A stretch of 30,780 bases of DNA from Palsa-661 sp035535015 (GTDB lineage Bacteria; Actinomycetota; Acidimicrobiia; Acidimicrobiales; UBA8190): assembly GCA_035535015.1 (NCBI GenBank), contig DATLQU010000008.1, positions 1-30,780 of the forward strand. Direction: 5' to 3'. The position numbers and the translations under genes were made by a program. Shown here piece by piece: positions 15,364 to 23,965 of this stretch (its first letter is position 1; every line of letters begins with the position of its first letter). Below the pieces are notes generated by a model that did not search any database, was not told the origin of the DNA, and saw only the letters and a program-made list of their open reading frames with translations.

Positions 15364-16566
15364 ATGGCGAGAACTTCACCGGTCGCGGACTGGTCGGTTG
15401 ATTTCGATGTGCTCGATCAGGGATATGTCGACGACCCATTTGCCATCTGGGACGACCTCCGCCAGCGCTGCCCGATCGCCCACACCGACAGGCGGGGAAG
15501 TACCTGGCTCCCCACCCGCTACGAAGACGTCACCGCCATAGCTCATGACGTCGATCATTTCAGTTCGCTCGAGGTCGCCGTCATACCTTTCGACGGTGAG
15601 GAACCCGAGGAGCCGATCCTTCCCTACGGACTACCACCGATCTCCGCCGACCCGCCCCTCCACACCTGGACACGACGACTCCTCCTTCCCTGGTTTTCCC
15701 ACACCCGGGTGGACAGCTATGAGGCGATGACCCGCGACCTCTGTCGCTCCCTGCTCGACGGATTCGCCGACCCAGGACGAGCCGACGCTGCCGCTGACTA
15801 CGCCCAGCAGATTCCGGTCCGGGTGATCGCCGCCATCCTCGGTGTGTCGGATTCACATTCCGACATGTTCACCGGCTGGGTGCGCGATGTCCTCGAGTTC
15901 GCCGATGACCCGGAACGTCGGGCCCGCGGTGTGGAAGGCCTCATCAATTACTTCCTGGCCGAGATCGAGCACCGCAAGGAACAACCAGGGGACGATCTCT
16001 TGAGCATGCTCCTGCATCTGGAGGTCGACGGAGCTCCGGTCGAGCAGAGCCTCGTCCTCGGGACCGCCGCCCTCGTGCTCATCGCCGGGGTCGATACCAC
16101 CTGGAGCGCCATCGGGTCGTCACTGTGGCATCTGGCCACCCATCGCGACGATCGCCGGAGGCTGGTGGCAGATCCCGGCCTCATGCCCTTCGCCGTGGAG
16201 GAGCTCCTCCGGGCCTACTCCCCGGTGACCATGGCCCGTATCGTCACCAAGGATGTCGAGTTCGCCCACTGCCCGATGAAGGTAGGCGACAAGATCTTGA
16301 TGAACTTCCCGGCGGCCAACCGCGATCCGGAGGCCTTCGAGAACCCGGACACGGTGGTCCTCGATCGCGCTGTCAACCGCCACGTGGCCTTCGGCTCGGG
16401 AATTCACCGCTGTGCCGGCTCCAACCTGGCCCGCATGGAACTCCGCGTCGCTCTCGAAGAGTGGCTGCACCGGATTCCGGAGTTCGAATTGGCAGAGGGA
16501 GCAGAGGTCACCTGGGCCGGTGGCCAGGTCCGGGGCCCCCGCGTTCTACCTGTGGTGTTCGCGTGA
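15364..16566 (+). CDS. Cytochrome P450 monooxygenase
   Basis: This 400-residue soluble bacterial P450 should insert one oxygen atom into an organic substrate using electrons from the ferredoxin encoded immediately downstream. The oxygen-activating I-helix motif is Ala241-Gly-Val-Asp-Thr-Thr, the ExxR motif is Glu280-Leu-Leu-Arg283, and the haem loop FGSGIHRCAG has the ligand Cys350. The N-terminus has no membrane anchor. GGGAGGG is five bases before the ATG at 15364. The substrate pocket motif ISADPPLHTWTRRLL is typical, but the CYP family cannot be assigned without alignment. Its stop overlaps the ferredoxin start (GTGA), so the two are coupled. No ferredoxin reductase gene is in the window. 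The neighbouring divergent hydrolase/dehydrogenase operon suggests it hydroxylates a hydrophobic substrate that is then degraded. Confidence 0.95.
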   Translation: MARTSPVADWSVDFDVLDQGYVDDPFAIWDDLRQRCPIAHTDRRGSTWLPTRYEDVTAIAHDVDHFSSLEVAVIPFDGEEPEEPILPYGLPPISADPPLHTWTRRLLLPWFSHTRVDSYEAMTRDLCRSLLDGFADPGRADAAADYAQQIPVRVIAAILGVSDSHSDMFTGWVRDVLEFADDPERRARGVEGLINYFLAEIEHRKEQPGDDLLSMLLHLEVDGAPVEQSLVLGTAALVLIAGVDTTWSAIGSSLWHLATHRDDRRRLVADPGLMPFAVEELLRAYSPVTMARIVTKDVEFAHCPMKVGDKILMNFPAANRDPEAFENPDTVVLDRAVNRHVAFGSGIHRCAGSNLARMELRVALEEWLHRIPEFELAEGAEVTWAGGQVRGPRVLPVVFA

Positions 16567-16769
16567 GGATTCGCGTCGATCCCACGAAATGCCAGGGTCA
16601 CGCCCGCTGTTTCGCCCTCGTCCCCGAATTGTTCGACATCGACGACTACGGCATGTCGTCGGTCAAGGACGACGGGTCGGTGCCCCCGGACCTCGAGGAA
16701 CGGTCGAGGCTGGCCATCGCCAACTGCCCCGAATTCGCCATCGAGGAGATCGCCGAGGGAACCCCCTAA
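16563..16769 (+). CDS. [3Fe-4S]-type ferredoxin, P450 partner
   Basis: This 68-residue ferredoxin starts at a GTG overlapping the P450 stop. Cluster ligands are Cys10, Cys16 and Cys55 (in NCPEFAI); the position that holds the extra cysteine in 4Fe-4S proteins is His13, giving the CXXHXXC pattern of many actinobacterial P450 ferredoxins. The sequence MRIRVDPTKCQGHARC and the acidic segment FDIDDYG are typical. It should carry single electrons from a reductase encoded elsewhere to the P450. Coupling by overlapping codons makes the pairing very likely. The His ligand tunes reduction potential and electron-transfer specificity in characterised relatives. Confidence 0.94.
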   Translation: MRIRVDPTKCQGHARCFALVPELFDIDDYGMSSVKDDGSVPPDLEERSRLAIANCPEFAIEEIAEGTP

Positions 16770-16786
16770 GCACCGAGAGGATTCCG

Positions 16787-17513
16787 CTACCGGGGCGAGG
16801 GGAGCTCGAGCAGGCGGGCCGTCCAGGGCAGAGCCGTTTCGAGCTGTCGCCGTTGGACCTGGCGGACCAGCGGGGCATGAGGGATCTTCGGCCCGCCGGC
16901 CGGGAGGCGAAGGATCCCGAGACGTAGGCGGCGAATTCCGCCGGACAGCCCGGCATCACCTCGTCGGGCTCCGGACCGTTCTCTGCCGCCAAGCTGGGCA
17001 GCCAGAAGGCGACGTCGGAGTCGGGATTGCCCACCCGGGCCAGGTTCCAGTCGATCAGGAGAGCGGAACCGCCTCGGAAGCAGACATTGTCGCTGCGGAC
17101 GTCGCCGTGCACCAGACCGCCGCCGGACACCGGCGCCTTCGGTGAGCATCGTCATCACGGCGTCGATCCGGACCCCGTCCCCCGGTGGCGGCCACACCAT
17201 GGCCGACAGGTCCTCGAGAACCTGAAGGGTCGTTCACCGTCGGCCCAGCCCAGAACCCGGGGAACGAAGGGACGGGGTCGAGCACCTCGTGCGTGGCGAA
17301 CTCCTGACAAAGCCACCCGGCGGTCTCTTCGTCTACAGCCCGCTCGGCGAAGACGGACCTGCCCTCGCGCAAGGTCACCACGCCCCGTTGGTTGTGCGTG
17401 TAGCCGCGCGCCACCGGTTTCACCGGCCGCACTGGTCCCATCACCGGTTTCACCGGCCGCACTGGTCCCATCACCGATTCGACGGCCTCCTTCATGGCCT
17501 CGGCCCCCTCCAC
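16787..17513 (-). pseudogene. Degraded aminoglycoside-phosphotransferase-fold (APH) gene
   Basis: Pieces of one protein are spread over different minus-strand frames. From the N-terminus: ARGYTHNQRGVVTLREGRSV through SFPGFWAG (17513 to about 17245), LEDLSAMVWPPPGDGVRID (about 17225-17160), GLVHGDVRSDNVCFRGGSA with the DFG-like LLIDWN and DVAFWLPSL (about 17125-16895), then PHAPLVRQVQRRQLETALPW to the stop at 16787. HGDxxxxN and the following Asp are kinase-fold catalytic motifs. At least three frameshifts are needed. The linker normally present between the DAVMTML helix and the HGD loop is missing, so the remnant is about 242 codons where relatives have roughly 280-300. A 30-bp duplication sits near the N-terminus. 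Neighbouring genes are intact, so true decay is more likely than poor sequence. It lies tail-to-tail with the ferredoxin gene. Confidence 0.82.
17412..17471. repeat. 30-bp perfect direct duplication inside the phosphotransferase remnant
   Basis: The bases 17412-17441 are repeated exactly at 17442-17471. On the minus strand each copy encodes the ten residues VMGPVRPVKP, so the duplication is in frame. Two copies only, with no spacer, make it a tandem duplication and not a CRISPR array. It may be one of the lesions in this gene. Confidence 0.93.
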
Positions 17514-17614
17514 CGCTCCAGCATGGTCATCGACAGCAGTGAGGGTCCAGCCGCTGACGATTCCCCAACTTTCGTGCCTGGACCCGGCTCAACACCAGGC
17601 CCGGAACAGCCGAT

Positions 17615-19288
17615 ATGACGGAGATGGACAAGAACGGGCAGGCGGCGATCGACACGGTCCTGGCCCGCCTGCTCGACCAGCACCCCGATGCCGCCCTCTG
17701 TGCCATCGGCGCCGACGGGATCTCCCTGGCCATGCCCGATTCGGTCCCCACCAGAGGTCACCCGGTCATCACCGCCCGGACCCCACTCGACCTGATCGCC
17801 CCGGAAGACCGCGTCGCCGTCATCGGCGCATGGGAACACGCTCACAAGACGGGGGCACTGCACGCCGATGTCGTCGTCCGGCTGGCCGACGAGCCCGATC
17901 GCACGGTGGCCCTGCATTTCCTCGATGCCGAGCATGGTCACGGAGTCTTTCTCGCGGTGTTCATACCCACCGACGGGGACCATCGCCGGAATCGCTTTAC
18001 CCTGGTCACCGAGCAGCCGTCACCGGTCCCTCCGCGCTTCGCCCGGGTCCGCCAGAACGAGGTGGGCGTGTTCCTCGAGGTCGATGGCGCCCTCTCGAAA
18101 ATCCTGGGCTGGAGCCGGGAGGAACTCGTCGGCACCTTGTCTCTCGACATCATCCACCCCGACGACCACGAACTTGCCATCGACAACTGGGTGGATATGT
18201 TGGCGGCCCAGGCCCCCATCAGCCGGGTCCGTCTTCGTCATCGCCACGCTGACGGCTCCTGGGTCTGGATGGAGATCACCAACCACAACCGGCTCGAGGA
18301 TCCCGAACGCGGCTGTGTCGTGGCGGAGATGGTCAACGTCTCGGACGAAATGACCGCCCACGAAGCCCTCCGCGCCCGAGAACAGCTTCTCGACCGATTG
18401 GCGGAGGCTCTGCCCGTGGGTGTCGTCCAGATCGACTCCCACAGTCGCGTCGTCTACACCAACAACCGGCTCCACGCCATCCTCGGTGCCAGGCGGGCGA
18501 CCACTGTCGACGAGCAGCTGTCGGTTGTCGCACCCCATGACCGCGGTGTCCTGGCCGAGGCCTTCGACGCCGTCCTGCATCGCCGGCTCGACAGCGACCT
18601 CGAAGTCCGTCTTCTCCCTTCGACGGCGGACGACGAAAAGGAGGCCCGTCGATGCCTTTTCAGCCTGCGGGCCCTGACAGCCGACACCGGGGAGGTCACG
18701 GGGGCCATCGTGTGCGTGGCTGACGTCACCGAGAGCGCCCGCCTGCGCGACGAGCTTCACCGGCGAGCCACCTTCGATGACATCACCCGCTGCCACAATC
18801 GGGCATCGACCATGGCCGCTCTCGAAACCCTGTTGTCCGCCGGCCCTGCCGGCCCTGCCGGCCCTGCCGGCCCTGCCGGTGCCGCCGGCCGACCAGCGGT
18901 GATCTTCGTCGACCTGGACCGCTTCAAAGCCGTCAATGACCGGCTCGGCCATGCCGCTGGAGACGAGTTCTTGGGCGTCGTGGCCAGCCGACTCCTCCGA
19001 GCTGTGCGAGCCGACGACATCGTCGGTCGCATCGGGGGCGACGAGTTTCTCGTCATCCGTCCGGGTGTCACCAGCACGGACCAGGCAATGGATACAGCGC
19101 GGCGATTGGCCCAGACCTTTCGCCACCGGGTGCGCCTGAAGGCGGGGAGTCTTCCTTGTCGGGCCAGCATCGGTGTGGCCTGGTCACCCGATCCCGCCCT
19201 CGATGCCGAGGCGCTGGTGGCGATGGCCGATGCCGCTATGTACAAGGCCAAACGCAGGGGCTCCGATCAGCCCATTCTGGGGGGCTGA
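17615..19288 (+). CDS. PAS-domain diguanylate cyclase (GGDEF)
   Basis: The 557-residue soluble protein has three PAS-like sensor segments followed by a GGDEF domain. The first PAS-like part covers about residues 10-115, the second about 130-255 (ILGWSREELVGTLSLDIIHP, then HADGSWVWMEI), and the third about 258-375 (LDRLAEALPVGVVQIDSHSR). The GGDEF domain (about 378-555) has the intact active site GGDEF at 474-478, the substrate strand FVDLDRFKAVND, and the inhibitory I-site Arg465-Ala-Asp-Asp468 five residues before it. It should make cyclic di-GMP from two GTP and be product-inhibited. No EAL domain is present. A (Gly-Pro-Ala)4 insert lies at residues 410-421, in the loop before the metal-binding strand. 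No membrane helix is seen, so it senses a cytoplasmic cue. The ATG at 17615 is probable; a second ATG three codons in has ACGGAG before it. Confidence 0.9.
   Translation: MTEMDKNGQAAIDTVLARLLDQHPDAALCAIGADGISLAMPDSVPTRGHPVITARTPLDLIAPEDRVAVIGAWEHAHKTGALHADVVVRLADEPDRTVALHFLDAEHGHGVFLAVFIPTDGDHRRNRFTLVTEQPSPVPPRFARVRQNEVGVFLEVDGALSKILGWSREELVGTLSLDIIHPDDHELAIDNWVDMLAAQAPISRVRLRHRHADGSWVWMEITNHNRLEDPERGCVVAEMVNVSDEMTAHEALRAREQLLDRLAEALPVGVVQIDSHSRVVYTNNRLHAILGARRATTVDEQLSVVAPHDRGVLAEAFDAVLHRRLDSDLEVRLLPSTADDEKEARRCLFSLRALTADTGEVTGAIVCVADVTESARLRDELHRRATFDDITRCHNRASTMAALETLLSAGPAGPAGPAGPAGAAGRPAVIFVDLDRFKAVNDRLGHAAGDEFLGVVASRLLRAVRADDIVGRIGGDEFLVIRPGVTSTDQAMDTARRLAQTFRHRVRLKAGSLPCRASIGVAWSPDPALDAEALVAMADAAMYKAKRRGSDQPILGG
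18842..18877 (+). repeat. Four perfect 9-bp units encoding (Gly-Pro-Ala)4 in the GGDEF domain
   Basis: GGCCCTGCC is repeated four times without a change, followed by a degenerate fifth unit (GGTGCCGCC). Because the unit is nine bases, slippage would change loop length by three residues without breaking the frame. The loop precedes the FVDLDRF strand of the cyclase domain. Confidence 0.93.
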
Positions 19289-19316
19289 GGCACGACGACG
19301 GATGATCCAAGAACGC

Positions 19317-20075
19317 TCAGATCATCTCGCTGACGAAGTCGGGAAGGTCGCCGACGATTCGGTACTGACCGGCCAGGCTGTCGTCTTCCACCATCTCCCC
19401 GACGGCGTCGGCCACGTCGTCGGGCGACAACAGAGGAAGGACCTCGCGGGCCTGTCGGGCCCATCCGGCCTCCTGGGACCCGTCACCCGACTTGGCCAGA
19501 AGTGGGGTGTCCACCAAGCCGGGCAAGACGGCGTTCACCCGGATGTTGTGCGTCCGGTGCAGAGCGGCGCAGGCCCGGGTGAACATGACCACTCCAGCCT
19601 TGGTGGCGGAGTATCCCGGTTCCTCCTCCAGGGGCAGAAGCGCGCCCAGTGAGGCGGTGTTCACCACCACACCGCCACCACGGGCCCGGAGAGGTTCGAC
19701 GGCCAGCCGGGTCCCGAGGATCACCGCCCCCAGGTTGATCATCACCTGGGCCATCAGACGCTCGGGGTCGGAGTCGGGCCACAGAGGCTCACCGCACACG
19801 ATGCCGGCGTTGTTGCCGAGGATGTCAAAACCGCCGAAGGTGTCCTGGGCCGCCTCGAACATGAGGCTCAGATCTTGGAGTCGGCCCACGTCGACACGCA
19901 CGAATTCGGCCGTCCCCCCAGCGGCCGTGATGCCGGTAACGGTCTTGCGGCCGGCCTCGACGTCGATATCGGCCACCAGGACCGATGCGCCCCGACCGGC
20001 CAACGATCGTGCACAGGCCCGGCCAATTCCCGATCCCGCTCCGGTGATCACAGCCACCTTGCCGGCTATCTCCAT
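19317..20075 (-). CDS. Short-chain dehydrogenase/reductase (SDR)
   Basis: This 252-residue classical SDR has the nucleotide-binding loop TGAGSGIG at residues 11-18, NNAG at 88-91 and the catalytic residues Ser142, Tyr155 and Lys159 (YSATK). The acidic residue of VADIDVE after the second strand favours NAD over NADP. It should oxidise or reduce an alcohol/ketone group; the substrate is unknown. The ATG at 20075 places the first strand (KVAVITGAG) at the N-terminus; the frame stays open to 20099 but that extension adds nothing recognisable. An epoxide hydrolase gene lies 88 bases upstream on the same strand, so the two may be co-transcribed. It is convergent with the GGDEF gene, with only 28 bases between stops. 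Confidence 0.92.
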   Translation of the reverse strand: MEIAGKVAVITGAGSGIGRACARSLAGRGASVLVADIDVEAGRKTVTGITAAGGTAEFVRVDVGRLQDLSLMFEAAQDTFGGFDILGNNAGIVCGEPLWPDSDPERLMAQVMINLGAVILGTRLAVEPLRARGGGVVVNTASLGALLPLEEEPGYSATKAGVVMFTRACAALHRTHNIRVNAVLPGLVDTPLLAKSGDGSQEAGWARQAREVLPLLSPDDVADAVGEMVEDDSLAGQYRIVGDLPDFVSEMI

Positions 20076-20163
20076 GCAGCCGAGGATACGCGACGGCACG
20101 CCGACAGCACGACGGAAGCGTCCACCCGGTGGCTGTGAACGCCCCCGGACAGCGCCTGGCCGC

Positions 20164-21117
20164 TCAGCCCAGCCCGGACAGAAATCCGATCAGGGCCGTG
20201 TTCACCTCGGCAGGCCGCTCCTGTTGCGTCCAGTGACCGGTGGCCGGAATCGTCACCTTGCCCCGAAGATCCGGCACCCACTCGTCCATGTCGGCCGTCG
20301 AGGTCATCATGGCCACCGGATCCTGCTCGCCTGAAATGAACAGCGCCGGGGCGACGACCTTGGTCTGGGCCAGATCTTCGGTGATTTCCCAATTGCGCCG
20401 CATATTGCGGTACCAGTTGAGCCCGCCGGTGAAGCCCGTCCGTCCGAACTCGGTGGCGTAGTAATCGAGGTCCTTTTCGGCCAGCCAATCCGGCAGCGCG
20501 CCGGGATCCGACAACCAGTCGGCCAGACGCGTGCCCTCCCGGGGCAGCGCCCGGAACGCGTTCGCCGCCCCTTCGGCCGAGATGGCGGACATGAATCGGC
20601 TCAGTGTGTCCCGAGGGTCGCGGCCCAGATCGGCGTCGGCCACACCGGGCTCCTGGAAGTACAGCATGTAAAAGAAGGTGTCGGCGAAGAGGGCCTCGAA
20701 GACAGTGATCGGATCTGTCTCGCCACGGGGGCGGAAGGGCACGCTCAACCCCACGACGCCCCGCACCCGGTCGGGGGCCCGTTGCGCCAGATCCCACACC
20801 ACTGGTGCGCCCCAGTCGTGCCCGACGAAGACGGCCCTTTCTTCGCCCAGGGCATCGAGCAGACCGAGCAGGTCATCGGTGAGGTGGATGATGTCGTAGT
20901 CCTCGATGGCCTCGGGACGATCGGTGGCGCCGTATCCGCGCTGGTCGGGTGCGACGACACGAAATCCGGCGTCGGCCAATGCTCCGATCTGGTGCCGCCA
21001 CGAATACCAGAGCTCGGGGAAACCGTGACAGAGTACGACGGCGGGGCCCTCGCCCTGTTCGGCCACGTGCATGGTGATGCCGTTGGTCTTGACGGAACGG
21101 TGACTGACAGTGTTCAT
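20164..21117 (-). CDS. Epoxide hydrolase (alpha/beta-hydrolase fold)
   Basis: This 317-residue protein has the epoxide-hydrolase pattern: oxyanion motif HGFPELWYSWRHQ, nucleophile Asp101 in GHDWGAP, lid-domain tyrosine in GGLNWYRNMRRNW and the catalytic His in PATGHWTQQE. An Asp nucleophile with WYRN in the lid separates it from esterases. It should open an epoxide to a diol through an alkyl-enzyme ester. The ATG at 21117 gives a compact start; the frame stays open to 21282 through sequence overlapping the divergent gene. No strong ribosome-binding site is seen. The divergent FAD monooxygenase-like gene lies 94 bases away; an epoxidase-hydrolase pairing is attractive but unproven. Confidence 0.9.
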   Translation of the reverse strand: MNTVSHRSVKTNGITMHVAEQGEGPAVVLCHGFPELWYSWRHQIGALADAGFRVVAPDQRGYGATDRPEAIEDYDIIHLTDDLLGLLDALGEERAVFVGHDWGAPVVWDLAQRAPDRVRGVVGLSVPFRPRGETDPITVFEALFADTFFYMLYFQEPGVADADLGRDPRDTLSRFMSAISAEGAANAFRALPREGTRLADWLSDPGALPDWLAEKDLDYYATEFGRTGFTGGLNWYRNMRRNWEITEDLAQTKVVAPALFISGEQDPVAMMTSTADMDEWVPDLRGKVTIPATGHWTQQERPAEVNTALIGFLSGLG

Positions 21118-21211
21118 GGCCCGGGACTCTAGTTGGCCGACCGCTTCGTTGGTCGTCTGGACTGGTCCGGAAACAGCCTGGGACGATGACCAGACCGAGG
21201 AGGTTCCAAAA

Positions 21212-22573
21212 GTGACGGACAAGATCGCCCGGCGCGCGGCGGTGGTGGGGAGCGGCATGGCGGGGCTCTTCTCGGCCCGCATTCTCTCGGACTACTTCGA
21301 CGAGGTCGTTCTGATCGACCGCGACGACATCCCCGACACCCCAGGCACGCGCCACGGAGTTCCCCAGGGAAAGCACTTTCACGCCCTGCTCCCCGGTGGC
21401 CTCACTATCGGTTGCGAGCTCTTTCCCGGTTTCGCCGACGATCTCGAGGCGGCCGGCGCCGTGCGGTGTGTGGGCGGCCAGGACTTCTTCGTCTTCCGTC
21501 CGGAGGGCAAGTCATACGACCTGGCCACATACAGACCCGAGCCCAGGCCGACAGGTGTCATCTACTTCATGTCGCGGGGCCTGCTCGAAGACTGTGTCCG
21601 GCGGCGGGTCGCCGCCCTCCCCAATGTGCGCACCCGCTACCGCACCCTGGTGCGCCAGCCACTCGTCGACGGCGCATCGATCACCGGAGTCACCCTCGAG
21701 GAAGGCGAGAGCGTCGGGGCCGACCTTGTGGTCGACGCCACGGGCAGAAACGCACGATCGGTCGGCTGGTTGTCGCCTCTCGGATTCGACGTCCCGTCCG
21801 AGTCCGTCGTCAACTGCGACTTTGCCTACGCCAGCGCCGTGCTCCGTCCGTCGGACCCCGATGCCATCGGTGGTGCCGGATTCTTCGTCCTCCCCAAGTC
21901 GGAGAGTCCCGAAGTCCGCGGTGCCTACCTGGTGCGGGTGGAGGGCGACACCTGGCTCGCCGGCCTGGGCGGTCGTTTCGGCGATTACCCTCCCACCGAC
22001 GTCGACGGCTGGCGGGACTTCGGCCGGTCGCTGGCCTGGCCGATCTGGGACGAGCTGGTCGCCACGGCCGAGATGGTGACTGCTCCCGCCCCTTTCAGGT
22101 TCCCCCGTTCGGTGCGTCGTCACTTCGAGCGCCTCGACCGCTTTCCCGAGGGCCTCGTCCCCCTCGGCGACGCCATCTGTCACTTCAATCCCGTCTACGG
22201 CCAGGGAATGTCCGCCGCCGCCTGTCAGGCCCGGGCCCTCGGTGACGTGCTCGCCGACCGGGCCCGGGAATCTCGGGACCTCACGGGTCTCGCCCGGGAG
22301 TTCTTTCCCCGTGCCTTCGAAGTCACCCGGACACCCTGGGCGCTGGCGGCCGCCGCCGACTTCCAAGACGCGCGGACCACCGGCGACTTTCCCCTCGAGG
22401 AGGTGGAGAGCCTGGCCATGCTCCTGGTCCTGGGGACGCTGACCGAGTCCGACCCCGAGGCGGCCCAACTCCTCACGGACATCGTGACCCTGTCCCGACC
22501 GCTCGCCGCCCTGCACGAGTCGCCGTGGCCGCAGCGTCTCGCTCCGAGCGCGTCGCAGCCACCGGCCGCGTAA
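21212..22573 (+). CDS. FAD-dependent monooxygenase/oxidoreductase-like protein
   Basis: The 453-residue protein has the N-terminal FAD Rossmann motif Gly13-Ser-Gly15-Met-Ala-Gly18 and VVLIDRDD at the second strand. A central part contains VVDATGRNARS, and the ribityl-binding motif GDAICHFNPVYGQGMSAA lies at about residues 319-336. This is the layout of group A flavin monooxygenases and related tetracycline-destructase or geranylgeranyl-reductase-like enzymes. HGVPQGKHFHALLPGG near residue 50 is typical of a subgroup annotated only as FAD-binding oxidoreductase. The start is GTG at 21212 with GAGGAGG eight bases upstream, preferred over an ATG at 21110 inside the neighbouring gene. The substrate is unknown; divergent orientation with an epoxide hydrolase suggests a shared regulatory region. 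Confidence 0.88.
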   Translation: MTDKIARRAAVVGSGMAGLFSARILSDYFDEVVLIDRDDIPDTPGTRHGVPQGKHFHALLPGGLTIGCELFPGFADDLEAAGAVRCVGGQDFFVFRPEGKSYDLATYRPEPRPTGVIYFMSRGLLEDCVRRRVAALPNVRTRYRTLVRQPLVDGASITGVTLEEGESVGADLVVDATGRNARSVGWLSPLGFDVPSESVVNCDFAYASAVLRPSDPDAIGGAGFFVLPKSESPEVRGAYLVRVEGDTWLAGLGGRFGDYPPTDVDGWRDFGRSLAWPIWDELVATAEMVTAPAPFRFPRSVRRHFERLDRFPEGLVPLGDAICHFNPVYGQGMSAAACQARALGDVLADRARESRDLTGLAREFFPRAFEVTRTPWALAAAADFQDARTTGDFPLEEVESLAMLLVLGTLTESDPEAAQLLTDIVTLSRPLAALHESPWPQRLAPSASQPPAA

Positions 22574-22679
22574 CGGTGTGTGCCGGATGCGGCGGTTGCC
22601 TCTCGGCCATGCCGGGATGTCGTCACCTCCGTAGAGTGGGTGCCAGGCTCCTCGACCGGGGCCGGCGAAGGGAGCTCCG

Positions 22680-23879
22680 ATGCAGGACATGGCGACGCCG
22701 CAGGTGGACAGCGCCCTGCTCGTGGATGCCCAACGGGAGCTCGACCGGGCGGTGGTCCTGCGCCGGCGCCTCCACGTCCATCCCGAGCTCGGTCTCGAGC
22801 TCCCCCGAACCCAGCAAGCCGTGCTCGACGCCCTCGACGGGCTCGGCCTCGACATCTCCGTCGGTACGGCAACGTCCTCGGTGACTGCGGTGCTGGAGGG
22901 AGCGCGACCCGGTCCCACCACTCTTCTGCGAGGGGACATGGACGCACTGCCGATGCCCGAGGACACCGGTCTCCCCTTCGCTTCGGAGGTGGATGGCGTC
23001 ATGCACGCCTGCGGCCATGACGCCCACGTGGCCATGCTCGCCGGCGCCGCCCGCATGCTGGCGGCGCGTCGCCACACCGTGGCCGGCCGGGTGGTCTTCA
23101 TGTTCCAACCCGGGGAGGAAGGTTTCGCCGGTGCTCGTCACATGCTCGACGAGGGCCTTCTCGACCGAACCGGCCCGGTCGACCGGGCCTTCGCCATCCA
23201 CATCACGCCGATATTCCCGAGCGGCATGGTTGCCACCAGGGCGGGAACGCTCATGGCCTCGGCCGACGAGTTCATCGCCACCGTCACCGGCCGGGGTGGA
23301 CACGCGTCCATGCCCCACGACGCCATCGATCCCGTCCCCGTCGCCTGTGAAATCGTGACCGCCCTCCAGTCCATGGCGACCCGACGGCTGCCCGCATTCG
23401 ACCCGGCCGTGGTGACCGTGGCCAGCATCCGGGCGGGCACGACGAGCAACGTCATCCCCGAGCGTGCCGTCCTCGAAGGAACGGTCCGCGCCGTCTCGGA
23501 GTCGTCACGGGCCCTGGCCCTTGACGGAGTGCGCCGGGTGGTCGAGCATGTCGCTGCCGCCCATCTCTGCTCGGCCGAGGTCTCGGCCAGGCTCGAGGGG
23601 TATCCCGTCACCGTGAACAATGACGCCGTCGCCGAACGGGCGCTCCAGGTGGCCGGGGCGTTGATCGGTCCCGAACACACCCTCCGCATGCCCACGCCCG
23701 TCATGGGGGCGGAGGACTGGTCATTCGTCCTGCAGAGGGTGCCCGGTGCGATGGCCTTCTTGGGCGCCGCCCCGGTGGGGATCGACCGGCCGGCGCCGAA
23801 TCATTCCAATCGGATGCTCATCGATGAATCGGCCATGGCCACCGGCATGGCCCTCTATGCCGCCATGGCCCTCGACTGA
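22680..23879 (+). CDS. M20-family metallo-amidohydrolase
   Basis: This 399-residue protein has the M20D peptidase/amidohydrolase signature: RRLHVHPELGLE near residue 30, metal ligands Cys111 and His113 in HACGHDAHVAML, Glu146-Glu147 in FQPGEEGFAGARHM, and late motifs MGAEDWSFVLQ and PAPNHSN. A dimerisation-domain segment around GRGGHASMPHDAIDPV supports a complete enzyme. Relatives hydrolyse N-acyl amino acids, hippurate, auxin conjugates or N-acetyl-diaminopimelate; the sequence does not choose among these. GGGAG lies a few bases before the ATG at 22680. It follows the FAD protein by 106 bases on the same strand and might be co-transcribed, though the gap could hold its own promoter. Confidence 0.93.
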   Translation: MQDMATPQVDSALLVDAQRELDRAVVLRRRLHVHPELGLELPRTQQAVLDALDGLGLDISVGTATSSVTAVLEGARPGPTTLLRGDMDALPMPEDTGLPFASEVDGVMHACGHDAHVAMLAGAARMLAARRHTVAGRVVFMFQPGEEGFAGARHMLDEGLLDRTGPVDRAFAIHITPIFPSGMVATRAGTLMASADEFIATVTGRGGHASMPHDAIDPVPVACEIVTALQSMATRRLPAFDPAVVTVASIRAGTTSNVIPERAVLEGTVRAVSESSRALALDGVRRVVEHVAAAHLCSAEVSARLEGYPVTVNNDAVAERALQVAGALIGPEHTLRMPTPVMGAEDWSFVLQRVPGAMAFLGAAPVGIDRPAPNHSNRMLIDESAMATGMALYAAMALD

Positions 23880-23965
23880 GCGCCCGGCGGGGACCCGGTT
23901 CGACGACATCGTCCTCGGACCTGGCCTGGCCTCCGGCACCGGAGGAGCCCCTGCCGTCCCGACCG

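Noticed and set aside
17412..17471. CRISPR-like repeat
   Set aside because: There are two copies with no spacer between them and they lie in frame within a broken gene, so it is a tandem duplication.
17492..17983. 163-codon minus-strand ORF over the start of the GGDEF gene
   Set aside because: The plus strand has a complete PAS-GGDEF protein through this region, and the minus-strand product shows no motif.
19301..19326. Bidirectional terminator between the GGDEF and SDR genes
   Set aside because: A 7-bp stem (GATGATC/GATCATC) with a 12-base loop is AT-rich, lacks a T tract and extends into the SDR coding end.
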